Assembly (NCBI RefSeq): GCF_002870965.1 | Contig: NZ_PHSO01000006.1 | Location: 434,001 to 498,000 of the forward strand | Source: Tsuneonella flava | GTDB taxonomy: Bacteria; Pseudomonadota; Alphaproteobacteria; Sphingomonadales; Sphingomonadaceae | DNA length: 64,000 nt | Direction: 5' to 3' | In this document: piece by piece, positions 36,518 through 47,136 of the stretch | Position numbering within the stretch: the first letter of the stretch is position 1 | How the letters are laid out: every line of letters starts with the position of its first letter | The notes under the pieces: model-generated | Told to the model about the DNA's origin: nothing | What the model saw: only the letters and a program-made list of their open reading frames with translations | The model's database searches: none | Program-made: the position numbers and the translations under genes

Positions 36518-37333
36518 ATGCGCCGCATATTAGCCGCCGCACTCGCCGCGACTGTCCTTGCCGCTATGCCTGCGCCCGCTATGGCCGATCCACGGATATC
36601 ACCGGCGATGGAAGCTGCACTGTCACAGGCCAATCGCGCCGACGATCATGCCCGCGACGCCTTTCGCCACCCGGCGCAGACGCTGGCGTTCTTCGGCGTC
36701 GAACCGGGAATGACCGTGGTCGATTATATGCCCGCCGGTGGCTGGTACACCCGCGTGCTTGTCCCGTATCTCGGCAAAAACGGCCGGTATATCGGCCTGA
36801 TGCCCGATCCGTCTGCGGCACAAGTGGAAGGGAACGCCCGCTATTTCGCGGCACTGCCCGCGAAGTTTGCCGAAGCCAGCCCGAAGTGGAACCTCTCCGG
36901 CGCACCAGTCTCGACTTATGTCTCTAGCGAACTGCCCGACACTCTGCAGGGTACAGTCGATCGAGTGCTGATCTTCCGCGAGATGCATAACCTGCTCCGT
37001 TCGGGCGCATTGCGAATAGAACTCGGCCGCATCCGCGATCTGCTGGCCGACAACGGGATGCTCGGCATTGTCCAGCACCGCGCCAAACCGTGGGCCAGTG
37101 GCGATTATACCAACGGCGGCAAAGGCTACTTGCGGCAAAACGATGTCATCGGCCTGGTCGAAGCGCACGGGTTTACCCTTGTCGGTACAAGCGAGATCAA
37201 CGCCAACCCGAAAGACACGGCAGACTGGCCCGGCGGGGTATGGGAACTGCCGCCGGGGCTTTCGTCCAAAAACGAAGCGCGCAAGGCCGTGGGCGAGAGC
37301 GACCGTATGACTCTGTTGTTCCGCAAGCGGTAA
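36518..37333 (+). CDS. Exported class I methyltransferase-like protein
   Basis: 271 residues with a clear signal peptide (MRRILAAALAATVLAAMPAP, cleaved after AMA). The remainder matches the SAM-dependent methyltransferase fold: FFGVEPGMTVVDYMPAGGWY as motif I, GRYIGLMPD as the acidic-loop strand, VDRVLIFREMHNLL as motif IV and LADNGMLGIVQHR after it. Motif I is degenerate (DYMPAGG where DxGxGxG is usual). SAM is not expected in the periplasm, so function is uncertain; similar proteins are annotated as methyltransferases in sphingomonads. The start has GAAGGGGAG upstream. Confidence 0.8.
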   Translation: MRRILAAALAATVLAAMPAPAMADPRISPAMEAALSQANRADDHARDAFRHPAQTLAFFGVEPGMTVVDYMPAGGWYTRVLVPYLGKNGRYIGLMPDPSAAQVEGNARYFAALPAKFAEASPKWNLSGAPVSTYVSSELPDTLQGTVDRVLIFREMHNLLRSGALRIELGRIRDLLADNGMLGIVQHRAKPWASGDYTNGGKGYLRQNDVIGLVEAHGFTLVGTSEINANPKDTADWPGGVWELPPGLSSKNEARKAVGESDRMTLLFRKR

Positions 37334-37374
37334 TCGCCGTGGACTTCGCCCGGCCGCCCCAGTAATCCGCGCGC

Positions 37375-38226
37375 ATGAGCCAGATAACCGTCGCCGCCCT
37401 GCAACTCGACCTGTCGTCGCACGACGAGCAGGCCAATATCGCTGCCGTGTCCGCTTTGGTGGAACAGGCCGCGGCACAAGGCGCGCAGATCGTACTGCCG
37501 CCGGAACTGTTTTCGGGCCCCTATTTCTGCAAAGTGGAAGAAGAGGAACTGTTCGCTCTCGCCCGACCGACCCGCGAACACCCATCGGTGATCGCGATGC
37601 AGGCGCTGGCGCAAAAGCTGGGCGTAGCGATCCCCACCAGTTTCTTCGAACGCGACGGGCACCATTACTACAACACGCTGGCGATGATCGGCACCGATGG
37701 CGAGATACTCGGCACTTATCGCAAGAGCCACATCCCCGACGGGCCGGGATACGAGGAAAAGTACTATTTCCGCCCCGGCAACGACGGATTCAAAGTGTGG
37801 GACGTGTGCGGCACCCGTATCGGCGTGGGCATCTGTTGGGACCAGTGGTATCCCGAATCTGCCCGCGTGATGGCATTGATGGGGGCCGAACTGCTGTTTT
37901 ATCCGACGGCCATCGGTTCCGAACCCTACGATGCAGACCTCGACACCAGCCGGATGTGGCGGCGGGCCATGCTCGGCCATGCGGTCAGCAATTGCATGCC
38001 GGTGATCGCGGCCAACCGGATCGGCAGCGAAGACGGGCAGGCATTTTACGGCCACAGCTTCATCACAGACGAATGGGGCGACTATCTGGCCGAATTCGGC
38101 GCGCAGGACAGCGGCGTGATCGTTGCCCGGATCGATCTGGCGCAAGCGGCGAAGCATCGCGCAGGTATGGGATTCTTCCGCGACCGGCGGCCGCAGCTTT
38201 ATGGCCGAATCGCACAAGACATCTGA
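37375..38226 (+). CDS. aguB: N-carbamoylputrescine amidase (nitrilase superfamily)
   Basis: Hydrolyses N-carbamoylputrescine to putrescine, CO2 and ammonia in the agmatine route to polyamines. The 283-residue protein has the Glu-Lys-Cys triad of the superfamily: E44 in PPELFSGPYF, K117 in YRKSHIPDGPGYEEKYYF and C154 in GICWDQWYPE. The YRKSHIPDGPGYEEKYYFRP stretch is characteristic of this subfamily. The partner agmatine deiminase is not in the window. folK follows after 6 bp. Confidence 0.92.
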   Translation: MSQITVAALQLDLSSHDEQANIAAVSALVEQAAAQGAQIVLPPELFSGPYFCKVEEEELFALARPTREHPSVIAMQALAQKLGVAIPTSFFERDGHHYYNTLAMIGTDGEILGTYRKSHIPDGPGYEEKYYFRPGNDGFKVWDVCGTRIGVGICWDQWYPESARVMALMGAELLFYPTAIGSEPYDADLDTSRMWRRAMLGHAVSNCMPVIAANRIGSEDGQAFYGHSFITDEWGDYLAEFGAQDSGVIVARIDLAQAAKHRAGMGFFRDRRPQLYGRIAQDI

Positions 38227-38232
38227 TTCGCG

Positions 38233-38757
38233 ATGAGCCAGATCGGGCACCGCTATATCGTCGCACTCGGTTCCAACGTGCGGCACATCAGGCATGGCCC
38301 TCCGCGTAAAGTTCTCTCCGCAGCGATCGCAGCGATGCAGGACAATGGGCTGAAACTACAGGCCATTGCCCCGACAATCGAAAGCGCCCCGCTCGGCCCT
38401 TCGCGGAGGCGGTACGCCAACACCGCCGCACTGATTGCGACCGATCTGGGGCCAGAGGCGCTCCTCGCCGTACTTCAGGCGATAGAGACGGCCTTCGGGC
38501 GCAAGCGCACCGGCCAGCCATGGTCCGCCCGCGTGCTGGATCTGGATATCCTGTTATGGAGTGGCGGAATCTGGTTCGGCCCGCACCTGACTATCCCGCA
38601 TCCGCTGTTCCGCCAGCGCACCTTCGCCCTCGCCCCGGCTGCCGCGATTGCCCCCGCCTGGCGCGACCCAATATCAGGCTTTACACTGCGCCAGTTACTT
38701 CACCGCTTGACCCATCCGGTGACGCTGCTAGTGCCCCCCGCGTGGTCGGGCCCTTAG
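38233..38757 (+). CDS. folK: 6-hydroxymethyl-7,8-dihydropterin pyrophosphokinase
   Basis: Adds pyrophosphate to 6-hydroxymethyl-dihydropterin in folate synthesis. The 174 residues contain IVALGSN, ESAPLGPSRRRYANTAAL, FGRKRTGQPWSARVLDLDIL with the R-x-x-D-LDIL metal and substrate motif, and IPHPLFRQRTFALAPAAAI. The segment after GSN (VRHIRHGPPRK) is atypical but seen in alphaproteobacterial forms. Its TAG stop lies inside the 5' end of the tRNA-Lys gene, a 10-nt overlap. Confidence 0.93.
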   Translation: MSQIGHRYIVALGSNVRHIRHGPPRKVLSAAIAAMQDNGLKLQAIAPTIESAPLGPSRRRYANTAALIATDLGPEALLAVLQAIETAFGRKRTGQPWSARVLDLDILLWSGGIWFGPHLTIPHPLFRQRTFALAPAAAIAPAWRDPISGFTLRQLLHRLTHPVTLLVPPAWSGP

Positions 38758-38823
38758 CTCAGTCGGTAGAGCAACTGACTTTTAATCAGTAGGTCGCTGG
38801 TTCGAACCCAGCAGGGCTCACCA
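38748..38823 (+). tRNA. tRNA-Lys (anticodon TTT)
   Basis: 76 nt including an encoded CCA. The acceptor stem pairs GGGCCCT with AGGGCTC with one G-T pair. The D-arm is AGCTCAGTCGGTAGAGC, the anticodon stem ACTGACTTTTAATCAGT has anticodon TTT, and the T-arm is GCTGGTTCGAACCCAGC. The first 10 nt overlap the end of folK. Confidence 0.97.
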
Positions 38824-38884
38824 CCTTTGCAGCTGTACTTTAGCGCCACTTAGGGGCGGTGGTGAGCGTCAGTGACAGGATTGC

Positions 38885-41449
38885 TTATGCTGCCCTTGTC
38901 GCTTTGATCCCAAAATTGTGAGGCCTCGCCAGCATTTGCTGAAATACATGGGCGCTCACGGGCTTGCTGAGCAAGTAGCCCTGCAGATGTGTACAGCCGC
39001 CTTCGATCAAAAGGCGCATTTGTTCCTCTGTCTCGATGCCTTCGGCCACCACACCCATTCCAAGCGCGCTGCCGAGCCCGACCACGGCCTGAACAATTGC
39101 CTTTGCCGTGCGTGACGTCGCGATCTCGTCGACGAATGATTTGTCGATCTTGACCTTGTCGAATGGGAAACGCTGAAAATAGCTAAGCGAGGAGTATCCC
39201 ACACCGAAGTCATCGATCAGCACCTGAATACCGAGCGCGCGGAGCTCTTCCAGTTGCTGGAAAGTTCGGTCAACGTCCTGAATGACGAGGCCTTCGGTTA
39301 CTTCGAGCTGCAGACGGTTGGCGCGAATACCCGAAGAGTCTATCGCGCGCCGGACCGTTTCGATAAGTCTGCCCGAATGAAATTGAAGCGGGGAAAGGTT
39401 GACTGCAACCCGCACGTGGTCTGGCCAGCTTTGCGCGGCGCAGCACGCGCGGCGCAACAGCTGTTCCCCCAAACGATCAATCAGACCGCATTCTTCCGCA
39501 ACGGAAATAAAGATATCCGGGCGGATCGGTCCACGATCGGGATGGGTCCAGCGCGCCAGCGCCTCGGCGCTGGTGATCTGTCCGGTTCTAGCGGAAAATA
39601 TCGGCTGATAGGCCAGATCGAGTTCGTCCCGCTCAACAGCTTCGCGCAGTTCGGTTTCGAGTTTGCGGCGATCTTGCGCGTCAGCGTCCATCTCCGGGTT
39701 GAAAAAACAAGCCTTGCCTTTGCCCATTCGCTTTGCGCGATAAAGCGCAAGATCCACGTTTTCGCGCAGCTGCTCGGTCGTAGAACCATCCTGAGGCATC
39801 AGGACAATACCAATAGAAGCGCCAACATGCGCCACTACACGGTCTGTCGGAAATGGATCGGCAAGGCTGTTTAGGATTGAAGACGCAAGTTCATCTGCAC
39901 GCTCGCGCAATTGCGCGCCCGTAAGGAATACAATGAACTCATCTCCGCCAATGCGCGCCACCCACCCTTCCTGAGGAACTGCCTCGCTGAGCCGGTCGGC
40001 CACCTGAGACAGAACTACGTCGCCAACAGGATGACCAAACTGGTCATTGATCGCCTTGAACCGATCGAGATCGATGCTGAGCATCGCAAAGGGTTCGCCT
40101 TTTCGGACAAGCCCATATAACCCATCGGTAAAGCTTGTGCGGTTGAGCAATCCGGTCAGGGAATCGTAGTGAGCCAGACGCAGCACCTCAGCCTCTGCAA
40201 GCCGGGTGGCGGTCACATCTTCTGAAATGCCAAGCAGGTATTGGCCCGGCCGATCGGGGCCATCAATCACTTTGCGTATAGTGCGAAAATGGACTGACTG
40301 ACCATCATCACGAATGAATTCGCTTTCGAAAACCTTTGCAGAACCCGATGCGATCGTCTCACTGTCGCGACGCTCGTAATCCGCACCATTTCGAGGGAAA
40401 AGCTCTCGGTCCGTATGACCGATGATTTCGCTCGCAGGTCGACCTATTGCATCCTCGCCAGCCTGGTTCACCATCAGATACTGGCGAGTCTGTGTATCCT
40501 TAACGAACAGCATAGCGGGCAGGTTAGTAACCACCGTATCCAGAAAGGACTGAGTGTGTTCGCGCTCCCGCTCGACTGCCTTGCGCGCGGTGATGTCGCG
40601 AATGATCGCTGCAAAGCCGCCAACGGGTGACCCCGAGCCCCATCTGGCAAGCGATATCTCGATGGGGAACTCGCTACTGTCCGCCCGCAGGCCAGCCATC
40701 TCGACAAAGCCACCCAAATCTCCGCGGCCGCCACCCGCGGTCGCCCTCTCAAACATCTCGCGATAATCTTTCGCCAGTCGGGCGGGGATGATCATATCGA
40801 CATGACGACCAAGGGCCTCTTCGCGAGAACGGCCAAAAATCCGTTCGGCAGCAGGATTCCAATAAACAACTGTTCCCTTGCGATCGGCCGCGACCACCGC
40901 ATCGGAAGTGGCGTCAACCACACGGGCCGCTATTTCGCCCATGTTACGCAAGCGCCTGCACTCGATCAGGTCGGTGGCAAGTCTGGCCAGGTCCATAAGC
41001 ATTGCTCGCTGTGCTTCAGTGAGGCCTTCGCGGGCGACCGGGTCGAACACACACAGCGCGCCAAGGCAGTGGCCTGAGGTGGCGATAAGCGGTGCCCCGG
41101 CATAAAATCGTATCCCTCCCTCTTGCGATACGAGGGGATTCGAACTGAAACGTTCGTCCAGCGTGGCGTCGGGCACAACGAGTAGATCTCGCGAAGCAAC
41201 TGCGGAATTACAAAAAGCGACATCACGGGGAGTTTCCGTGAATGGAATTCCATGCCGTGCCTTGAACCACTGCCTATCCTTGTCGATCAGGCTGATCGCG
41301 GAGCTGGCAACACCGAGCGCTGTTGCGGCAAGGCGGGTAAGCTCATCAAAATCGCGTTCGGCTGGAGTGTCCAGAATTTCCAGATCGAGAAGTGCCGAAA
41401 GCCTGCCAGCTTCGCTGAATGGGATAGATGGGGCGTTCGAAAGGTCCAT
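38885..41449 (-). CDS. GAF-PAS-PAS-GGDEF-EAL cyclic-di-GMP signalling protein
   Basis: About 854 residues, no membrane segment. Order: GAF domain (about 20-160; FDELTRLAATALGVASSAIS, RFYAGAPLIATSGHCLGALC), PAS (about 170-290; VVYWNPAAERIFGRSREEAL), PAS (about 300-425; TRQYLMVNQAGEDAIGRP), GGDEF (about 430-600; IGGDEF near 500) and EAL (about 610-845; SAEALARW near 630, DDFGVGYSSL). Both catalytic signatures are intact, so it could make or degrade cyclic-di-GMP, with sensing by GAF and PAS. The ATG at 41449 fits the GAF N terminus; a GTG at 41494 is upstream. Transcribed alone. Confidence 0.93.
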   Translation of the reverse strand: MDLSNAPSIPFSEAGRLSALLDLEILDTPAERDFDELTRLAATALGVASSAISLIDKDRQWFKARHGIPFTETPRDVAFCNSAVASRDLLVVPDATLDERFSSNPLVSQEGGIRFYAGAPLIATSGHCLGALCVFDPVAREGLTEAQRAMLMDLARLATDLIECRRLRNMGEIAARVVDATSDAVVAADRKGTVVYWNPAAERIFGRSREEALGRHVDMIIPARLAKDYREMFERATAGGGRGDLGGFVEMAGLRADSSEFPIEISLARWGSGSPVGGFAAIIRDITARKAVEREREHTQSFLDTVVTNLPAMLFVKDTQTRQYLMVNQAGEDAIGRPASEIIGHTDRELFPRNGADYERRDSETIASGSAKVFESEFIRDDGQSVHFRTIRKVIDGPDRPGQYLLGISEDVTATRLAEAEVLRLAHYDSLTGLLNRTSFTDGLYGLVRKGEPFAMLSIDLDRFKAINDQFGHPVGDVVLSQVADRLSEAVPQEGWVARIGGDEFIVFLTGAQLRERADELASSILNSLADPFPTDRVVAHVGASIGIVLMPQDGSTTEQLRENVDLALYRAKRMGKGKACFFNPEMDADAQDRRKLETELREAVERDELDLAYQPIFSARTGQITSAEALARWTHPDRGPIRPDIFISVAEECGLIDRLGEQLLRRACCAAQSWPDHVRVAVNLSPLQFHSGRLIETVRRAIDSSGIRANRLQLEVTEGLVIQDVDRTFQQLEELRALGIQVLIDDFGVGYSSLSYFQRFPFDKVKIDKSFVDEIATSRTAKAIVQAVVGLGSALGMGVVAEGIETEEQMRLLIEGGCTHLQGYLLSKPVSAHVFQQMLARPHNFGIKATRAA

Positions 41450-41748
41450 CGATATTACATAGCAAAATTGGCTTACAAAGTCGTAAACCGCCACCTTCCA
41501 ACAACCGCTAGAGAGGCGTTATATTCCCAGCAATATCATTGGGATGCTGCCGGCCGGCACTGCGAGCAGGCGCTGCATCGCGCCCAAACCCCAGTGACGA
41601 GTGAGGGCATCTTCGTTTCGTTCGATGTCCTGATTGGCGCGCGATCGGGCAGTTGATTTGCGACCTCAGGCCGATTTCTGACCAAGTCGTATTGGCCTTA
41701 CTATGTCGATGGTCGTCAGCCCGATCGAAATAGGCTAAAAGGAGAATC

Positions 41749-42702
41749 ATGAAAGGCCAGCACGAACACTCTGTAGCAGAGGTGTTGCATTCAACCACGA
41801 GTGCCGGGCAGTCGTTTGTCGCGGCCAGTTGGTGTCGGTCCGGCTTGAAACATGGCCTTGATGTTAGCGCAGACCGAACGCCTGAACTCGTATCGGGCTG
41901 CGACCTTACTCAGCGGCGGCAGCGGCATGAACTGATGCTGGAGGTTGCCCGTCCGCTGCTCGACCAGTTGTTCCAGACCGTGGCGGCCACCGGTTGTGCA
42001 GTGATGCTTTCAGACAATGACGGCGTCATTCTCGAAGCACGCAGCAGAGCCGGCGATCGCGAGATGTTCGACAAGATCGGGCTGACCGCGGGCGGCGTCT
42101 GGAGCGAAAGCCGCGAAGGCACCAATGGGATCGGAACCTGCCTCGTAGAAGGACGCCCGGTTACGATTCACCGCGACGAGCACTTCGCCAGTCGCAACAT
42201 CGGCATCAGTTGCATGGATGCTCCCGTCAGAGACGCGGCGGGTCGGCTGATTGGAGCGCTCGACATCTCCAATTGCCGCGACGATCACACTGCAGCGATG
42301 GGCGCGCTGGTACAGAAAATCGTTCAGGATGCTGCGCGCAGGATCGAAAGCGGCATCTTTCGGGAGCATTTCAAGGGGCACCGCATCATCGACGCGAACC
42401 TCCCCGGCGGCGACGCGGCTTTGCTCGCTGTCGATAGGGATGATCTGGTCATCGGTGCCACTCATGCCGCGCGCTATCGCTTCAAACTCACCGATGCCTG
42501 CCTGGCCGGGTGCCGCAGCGCTGCTGAAATCCTCGGCAACGAAAGTGAAGGCACACCATCGTTTCACGATTCCGAGCGAGCTGTATTGCGACGCGCTCTG
42601 GCTCAGGCCGATGGCAATGCAACGCAAGCGGCCAAAGCGCTCGGTATCGGTCGGGCCACGCTCTACCGCCGGATGGAGAAGGTTGGCCTGAAGCGAGCGT
42701 GA
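41749..42702 (+). CDS. GAF domain and Fis-type HTH regulator, AcoR-like without AAA+ domain
   Basis: 317 residues. The N-terminal region starts like AcoR-type activators (SWCRSGLKHGLD). The GAF domain carries AVMLSDNDGVILEARSRAGD, GGVWSESREGTNGIGTCLVE and GISCMDAPVRDAAGRLIGAL. The C terminus is a Fis-type HTH (ALAQADGNATQAAKALGIGR, then ATLYRRMEKVGL). The sigma-54-interacting AAA+ module between these domains in full AcoR is missing, so it is not a classical sigma-54 activator. It lies 135 bp before the aldehyde and alcohol dehydrogenase genes, its probable targets. The ribosome site AAAGGAG is clear. Confidence 0.88.
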   Translation: MKGQHEHSVAEVLHSTTSAGQSFVAASWCRSGLKHGLDVSADRTPELVSGCDLTQRRQRHELMLEVARPLLDQLFQTVAATGCAVMLSDNDGVILEARSRAGDREMFDKIGLTAGGVWSESREGTNGIGTCLVEGRPVTIHRDEHFASRNIGISCMDAPVRDAAGRLIGALDISNCRDDHTAAMGALVQKIVQDAARRIESGIFREHFKGHRIIDANLPGGDAALLAVDRDDLVIGATHAARYRFKLTDACLAGCRSAAEILGNESEGTPSFHDSERAVLRRALAQADGNATQAAKALGIGRATLYRRMEKVGLKRA

Positions 42703-42715
42703 CACCACCCTCGAC

Positions 42716-42735
42716 CTGTCTCGATATCGAGACAG
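42716..42735. promoter_or_regulatory. 20-bp perfect palindrome upstream of the aldehyde dehydrogenase gene
   Basis: CTGTCTCGATATCGAGACAG is its own reverse complement. It lies 14 bp after the regulator gene and about 102 bp before the dehydrogenase start, with no T-run, so an operator is likelier than a terminator. A second inverted repeat (CGCGAG, 9 bases, CTCGCG) is at 42781-42801. Confidence 0.6.
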
Positions 42736-42837
42736 TGTAGCCCATCTTATTGCCCCAGCCTCTTTTCAGCGACCCGTTTTCGCGAGACCATCGTGCTCGC
42801 GACCGGGAGCGTCCGGCGATCGTGAGAGGATGAACTG

Positions 42838-44358
<1,521 letters not shown>

Positions 44359-44424
44359 GGCGACGGACTGGTGCGGCGCATTTCCGCCGCACCGCCTCTC
44401 CCAACCCCATTCAGGAGACATTCC

Positions 44425-45459
44425 ATGAGCAAGACCATGAAAGCCGCGGTCGTCCGCGCATTTGGCGAGCCGCTGCGGATCGAGGTAGTGCCGGTGCCCG
44501 AAGTGCAGCCGGGCATGATCCAGGTGGCGATTCAGGCGTCGGGCGTATGCCATACCGATCTGCATGCCGCCGAAGGCGACTGGCCGGTCAAGCCGGAGCC
44601 GCCGTTCATTCCGGGTCATGAAGGCGTGGGCTTCGTCTCCGCCGTCGGCAAGGGCGTCACCCATGTGAAGGAAGGCGACCGGGTTGGCGTGCCGTGGCTC
44701 TACACCGCTTGCGGCCACTGCACCCACTGCCTCGGCGGATGGGAGACATTGTGCGAAAGCCAGCTCAACACCGGCTATTCGGTCAATGGCGGGTTTGCCG
44801 ATTATGTATTGGCCGACCCCAACTATGTCGGCCACCTGCCCGACAATATCGGCTTCAACGAAATCGCACCGGTGCTATGCGCGGGCGTCACGGTCTACAA
44901 GGGCCTGAAGATGACCGATACCAAGCCGGGCGATGCAGTGGTTATCTCCGGTATTGGCGGTCTGGGGCACATGGCGGTGCAATATGCAGTTGCCATGGGG
45001 ATGAACGTGGTCGCGGTGGACGTGGACGACGCCAAGCTTGAACTCGCGCGCAAGCTCGGCGCGGTGGAGACGGTCAACGCCCGCACCGAAGCTGACCCCG
45101 CAGCCGCGGTGAAGCGGCTGACTGGCGGCGGCGCACGCGGCGCACTGGTGACGGCGGTGAGCGAGAAAGCATTCGAACAGGCAGTCGGCATGATCGCGCG
45201 CGGCGGCACCGTGGCACTCAATGGCCTGCCGCCGGGCGATTTCCCGCTCAACATCTTCGGCATGGTGCTGAACGGCATCACCGTGCGCGGCTCCATTGTC
45301 GGTACGCGCCTCGACCTTCAGGAGTCGCTCGATTTCGCTGCTGACGGCAAGGTCAAGGCGACGATTTCCACCGCTAAGCTGGACGATATCAATTCGGTGT
45401 TCGACAAAATGCGTAAGGGACAGATCGAAGGACGCATCGTGCTCGACATGGCGCAATAG
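44425..45459 (+). CDS. adhP: Zinc-dependent alcohol dehydrogenase (AdhP type)
   Basis: 344 residues of the medium-chain dehydrogenase family. Catalytic zinc ligands are C42 (GVCHTDLH) and H65 with E66 (GHEGVG). The structural zinc lobe is C96, C99, C102 and C110. The NAD fold carries [15 protein letters not shown], with the acidic strand VAVDVDD selecting NAD. The ATG at 44425 has CAGGAGA upstream. It follows the aldehyde dehydrogenase and probably forms an ethanol or short-chain alcohol oxidation operon with it. Confidence 0.94.
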   Translation: MSKTMKAAVVRAFGEPLRIEVVPVPEVQPGMIQVAIQASGVCHTDLHAAEGDWPVKPEPPFIPGHEGVGFVSAVGKGVTHVKEGDRVGVPWLYTACGHCTHCLGGWETLCESQLNTGYSVNGGFADYVLADPNYVGHLPDNIGFNEIAPVLCAGVTVYKGLKMTDTKPGDAVVISGIGGLGHMAVQYAVAMGMNVVAVDVDDAKLELARKLGAVETVNARTEADPAAAVKRLTGGGARGALVTAVSEKAFEQAVGMIARGGTVALNGLPPGDFPLNIFGMVLNGITVRGSIVGTRLDLQESLDFAADGKVKATISTAKLDDINSVFDKMRKGQIEGRIVLDMAQ

Positions 45460-45639
45460 CAACAACCCCGTGCGGAGATGGTGGCAGTCTTGCCGGTAGC
45501 CCTGCCGGTATAACTGCCGCCTGCACGGAAGATGCCAGGCAACCTTCTAGGTCAGAGCAAGGGCAGTCCCTGACGGCAATTTACCACTCATTTACCATAT
45601 CGGCATAGGAATATGTCCGCCATTCAAGGGGGATATTTC

Positions 45640-46671
45640 ATGTCGGCCACTCAGCAGGCGATCAGAGCTTCCACGTTATCTGTTGTCGTTCCGATATATA
45701 ACGAAGAAACCGGCATTGACGCCCTGATCGAGCGACTGGTTCCCGCCTGTGAAGAGCAGTTCGACAGCCGGTTCGAAATCCTGCTGATAAATGACGGGTC
45801 AACCGACAGTAGCTGGCAGAAAATATGCGATCACGCCGATCGGGATTCGCGGATTGCCGGCATCGACCTTTCGCGAAATCATGGCCAGCAACTTGCGCTG
45901 TCTGCCGGGCTGTCGCACGCGCAGGGCGATTATGTTTTCATTCTTGATGCCGATTTGCAGGATCCGCCCGAATTACTCGGCCCGATGCTGGAAAAGCTGA
46001 GAGCCGGAAACGATGTGGTATATGGCCAACGCAAATCGCGTAACGGCGAAACCGCGATCAAGCTGTTTACGTCAGCGATGTTCTATCGTTTGCTGGACAA
46101 ACTGATCGATACCGATATTCCCCGTGACACGGGCGATTTTCGCCTGATGACAAGGCGTGTTGCCGATCACCTGCAGGCGATGCCGGAACGCTTCCGCTTT
46201 GTCCGCGGGATGATTAGCTGGGTTGGCTTCAGCCAGGTTCCACTTCACTACGAACGCGACGCGCGATTTGCAGGTGACACTCATTATTCGATGAGACGAC
46301 TGCTGGCTCTGGCAATCGATGCGGTTACCAGCTTCTCCATCGTCCCTCTCCGCTTCGCCTCCCATCTCGGAATGCTTTTCGGTATTGCCGGACTGCTGTC
46401 CCTTTCCTGGGTCGGATGGGGCTGGTTCACGGGTGGCGCAGTCAGGGGTTGGGCAAGCCTTGCGGGACTGATCCTGATAATGGGCAGTGTGCAGCTGCTC
46501 GTGCTCGGCGTATTCGGGGAATACCTTGGACGTATGTATATGGAAACCAAGCGCCGTCCACTGTTTATGATTGCGGAGGTCCATCGCCAGCCCGCTGTGA
46601 CGGCTCTCTCTGCAAACCCCGTCCATCGCATGAATCAGGAAATCACGGAAAGTCTGCGAGCTGCCGGATAA
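45640..46671 (+). CDS. GtrB-like polyprenyl-phosphate glycosyltransferase (GT2)
   Basis: 343 residues. The N-terminal GT2 domain has VVVPIYNEETGIDALIERLV, ILLINDGSTDSSWQ, IDLSRNHGQQLALSAGLSHA and FILDADLQDPPE, the signature of DPM1/GtrB enzymes. A later segment DTGDFRLMTRRVADHLQAMP follows, then two C-terminal membrane helices (about 235-260 and 270-295). It would load a sugar on undecaprenyl phosphate at the inner membrane. The ATG at 45640 is preferred because AAGGGGG precedes it by 7 bp; another ATG lies at 45613. First gene of a gtrB-gtrA-transferase set. Confidence 0.9.
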   Translation: MSATQQAIRASTLSVVVPIYNEETGIDALIERLVPACEEQFDSRFEILLINDGSTDSSWQKICDHADRDSRIAGIDLSRNHGQQLALSAGLSHAQGDYVFILDADLQDPPELLGPMLEKLRAGNDVVYGQRKSRNGETAIKLFTSAMFYRLLDKLIDTDIPRDTGDFRLMTRRVADHLQAMPERFRFVRGMISWVGFSQVPLHYERDARFAGDTHYSMRRLLALAIDAVTSFSIVPLRFASHLGMLFGIAGLLSLSWVGWGWFTGGAVRGWASLAGLILIMGSVQLLVLGVFGEYLGRMYMETKRRPLFMIAEVHRQPAVTALSANPVHRMNQEITESLRAAG

Positions 46672-46758
46672 AGCAAGCAGACGGGTGACCGGCCCTTCCC
46701 GCCTCGACGTGAACCGACATATGGCCATCCATCAATTGCCCAACTGGTGACACGAGCA

Positions 46759-47136
46759 ATGGCAGCGCTTTTTACACGATATAGTCTGGTGGGTATTATC
46801 AATACCCTCGTCGGATACTCGGTGATTCTCGCCTGCCTGTATCTCGGAGCGGGGGATGTGAGCGCCAATGCAGCGGGCTTCGCCTTTGGCCTGATGGTCA
46901 GCTTCACGCTGAACCGCCGCTATGTGTTCGGCACCCAGGGGCGACTGGCAGGCGGAGAAGTCATCCGCTTTCTGGTAGCCTTTGCCATTTCCTATACCGT
47001 GAATCTGGCCGTACTATGGGCAGCGCGATCCGCATTGGGGGCAGGCAATCCGCTGGCGCAGATACCGGCCACCGTCAGCTATTCGCTGATGATGTTCGTC
47101 CTGTCCCATCGTTTCGTGTTTGCCGGTCGGTCATGA
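46759..47136 (+). CDS. GtrA-family membrane protein (putative lipid-linked sugar flippase)
   Basis: 125 residues with four hydrophobic segments. It opens FTRYSLVGIINTLVGYSVIL and contains FAFGLMVSFTLNRRYVFGT, both GtrA family hallmarks. It ends FVLSHRFVFAGRS. GtrA proteins are thought to flip undecaprenyl-phosphate-linked sugars across the inner membrane. A GTG at 46747 is an alternative start. Its TGA overlaps the start of the next gene (ATGA). Confidence 0.88.
   Translation: MAALFTRYSLVGIINTLVGYSVILACLYLGAGDVSANAAGFAFGLMVSFTLNRRYVFGTQGRLAGGEVIRFLVAFAISYTVNLAVLWAARSALGAGNPLAQIPATVSYSLMMFVLSHRFVFAGRS

Noticed and set aside
38824-38884. Intrinsic terminator after tRNA-Lys
   Set aside because: An imperfect GC stem is present but has no T-run, so I do not claim it.
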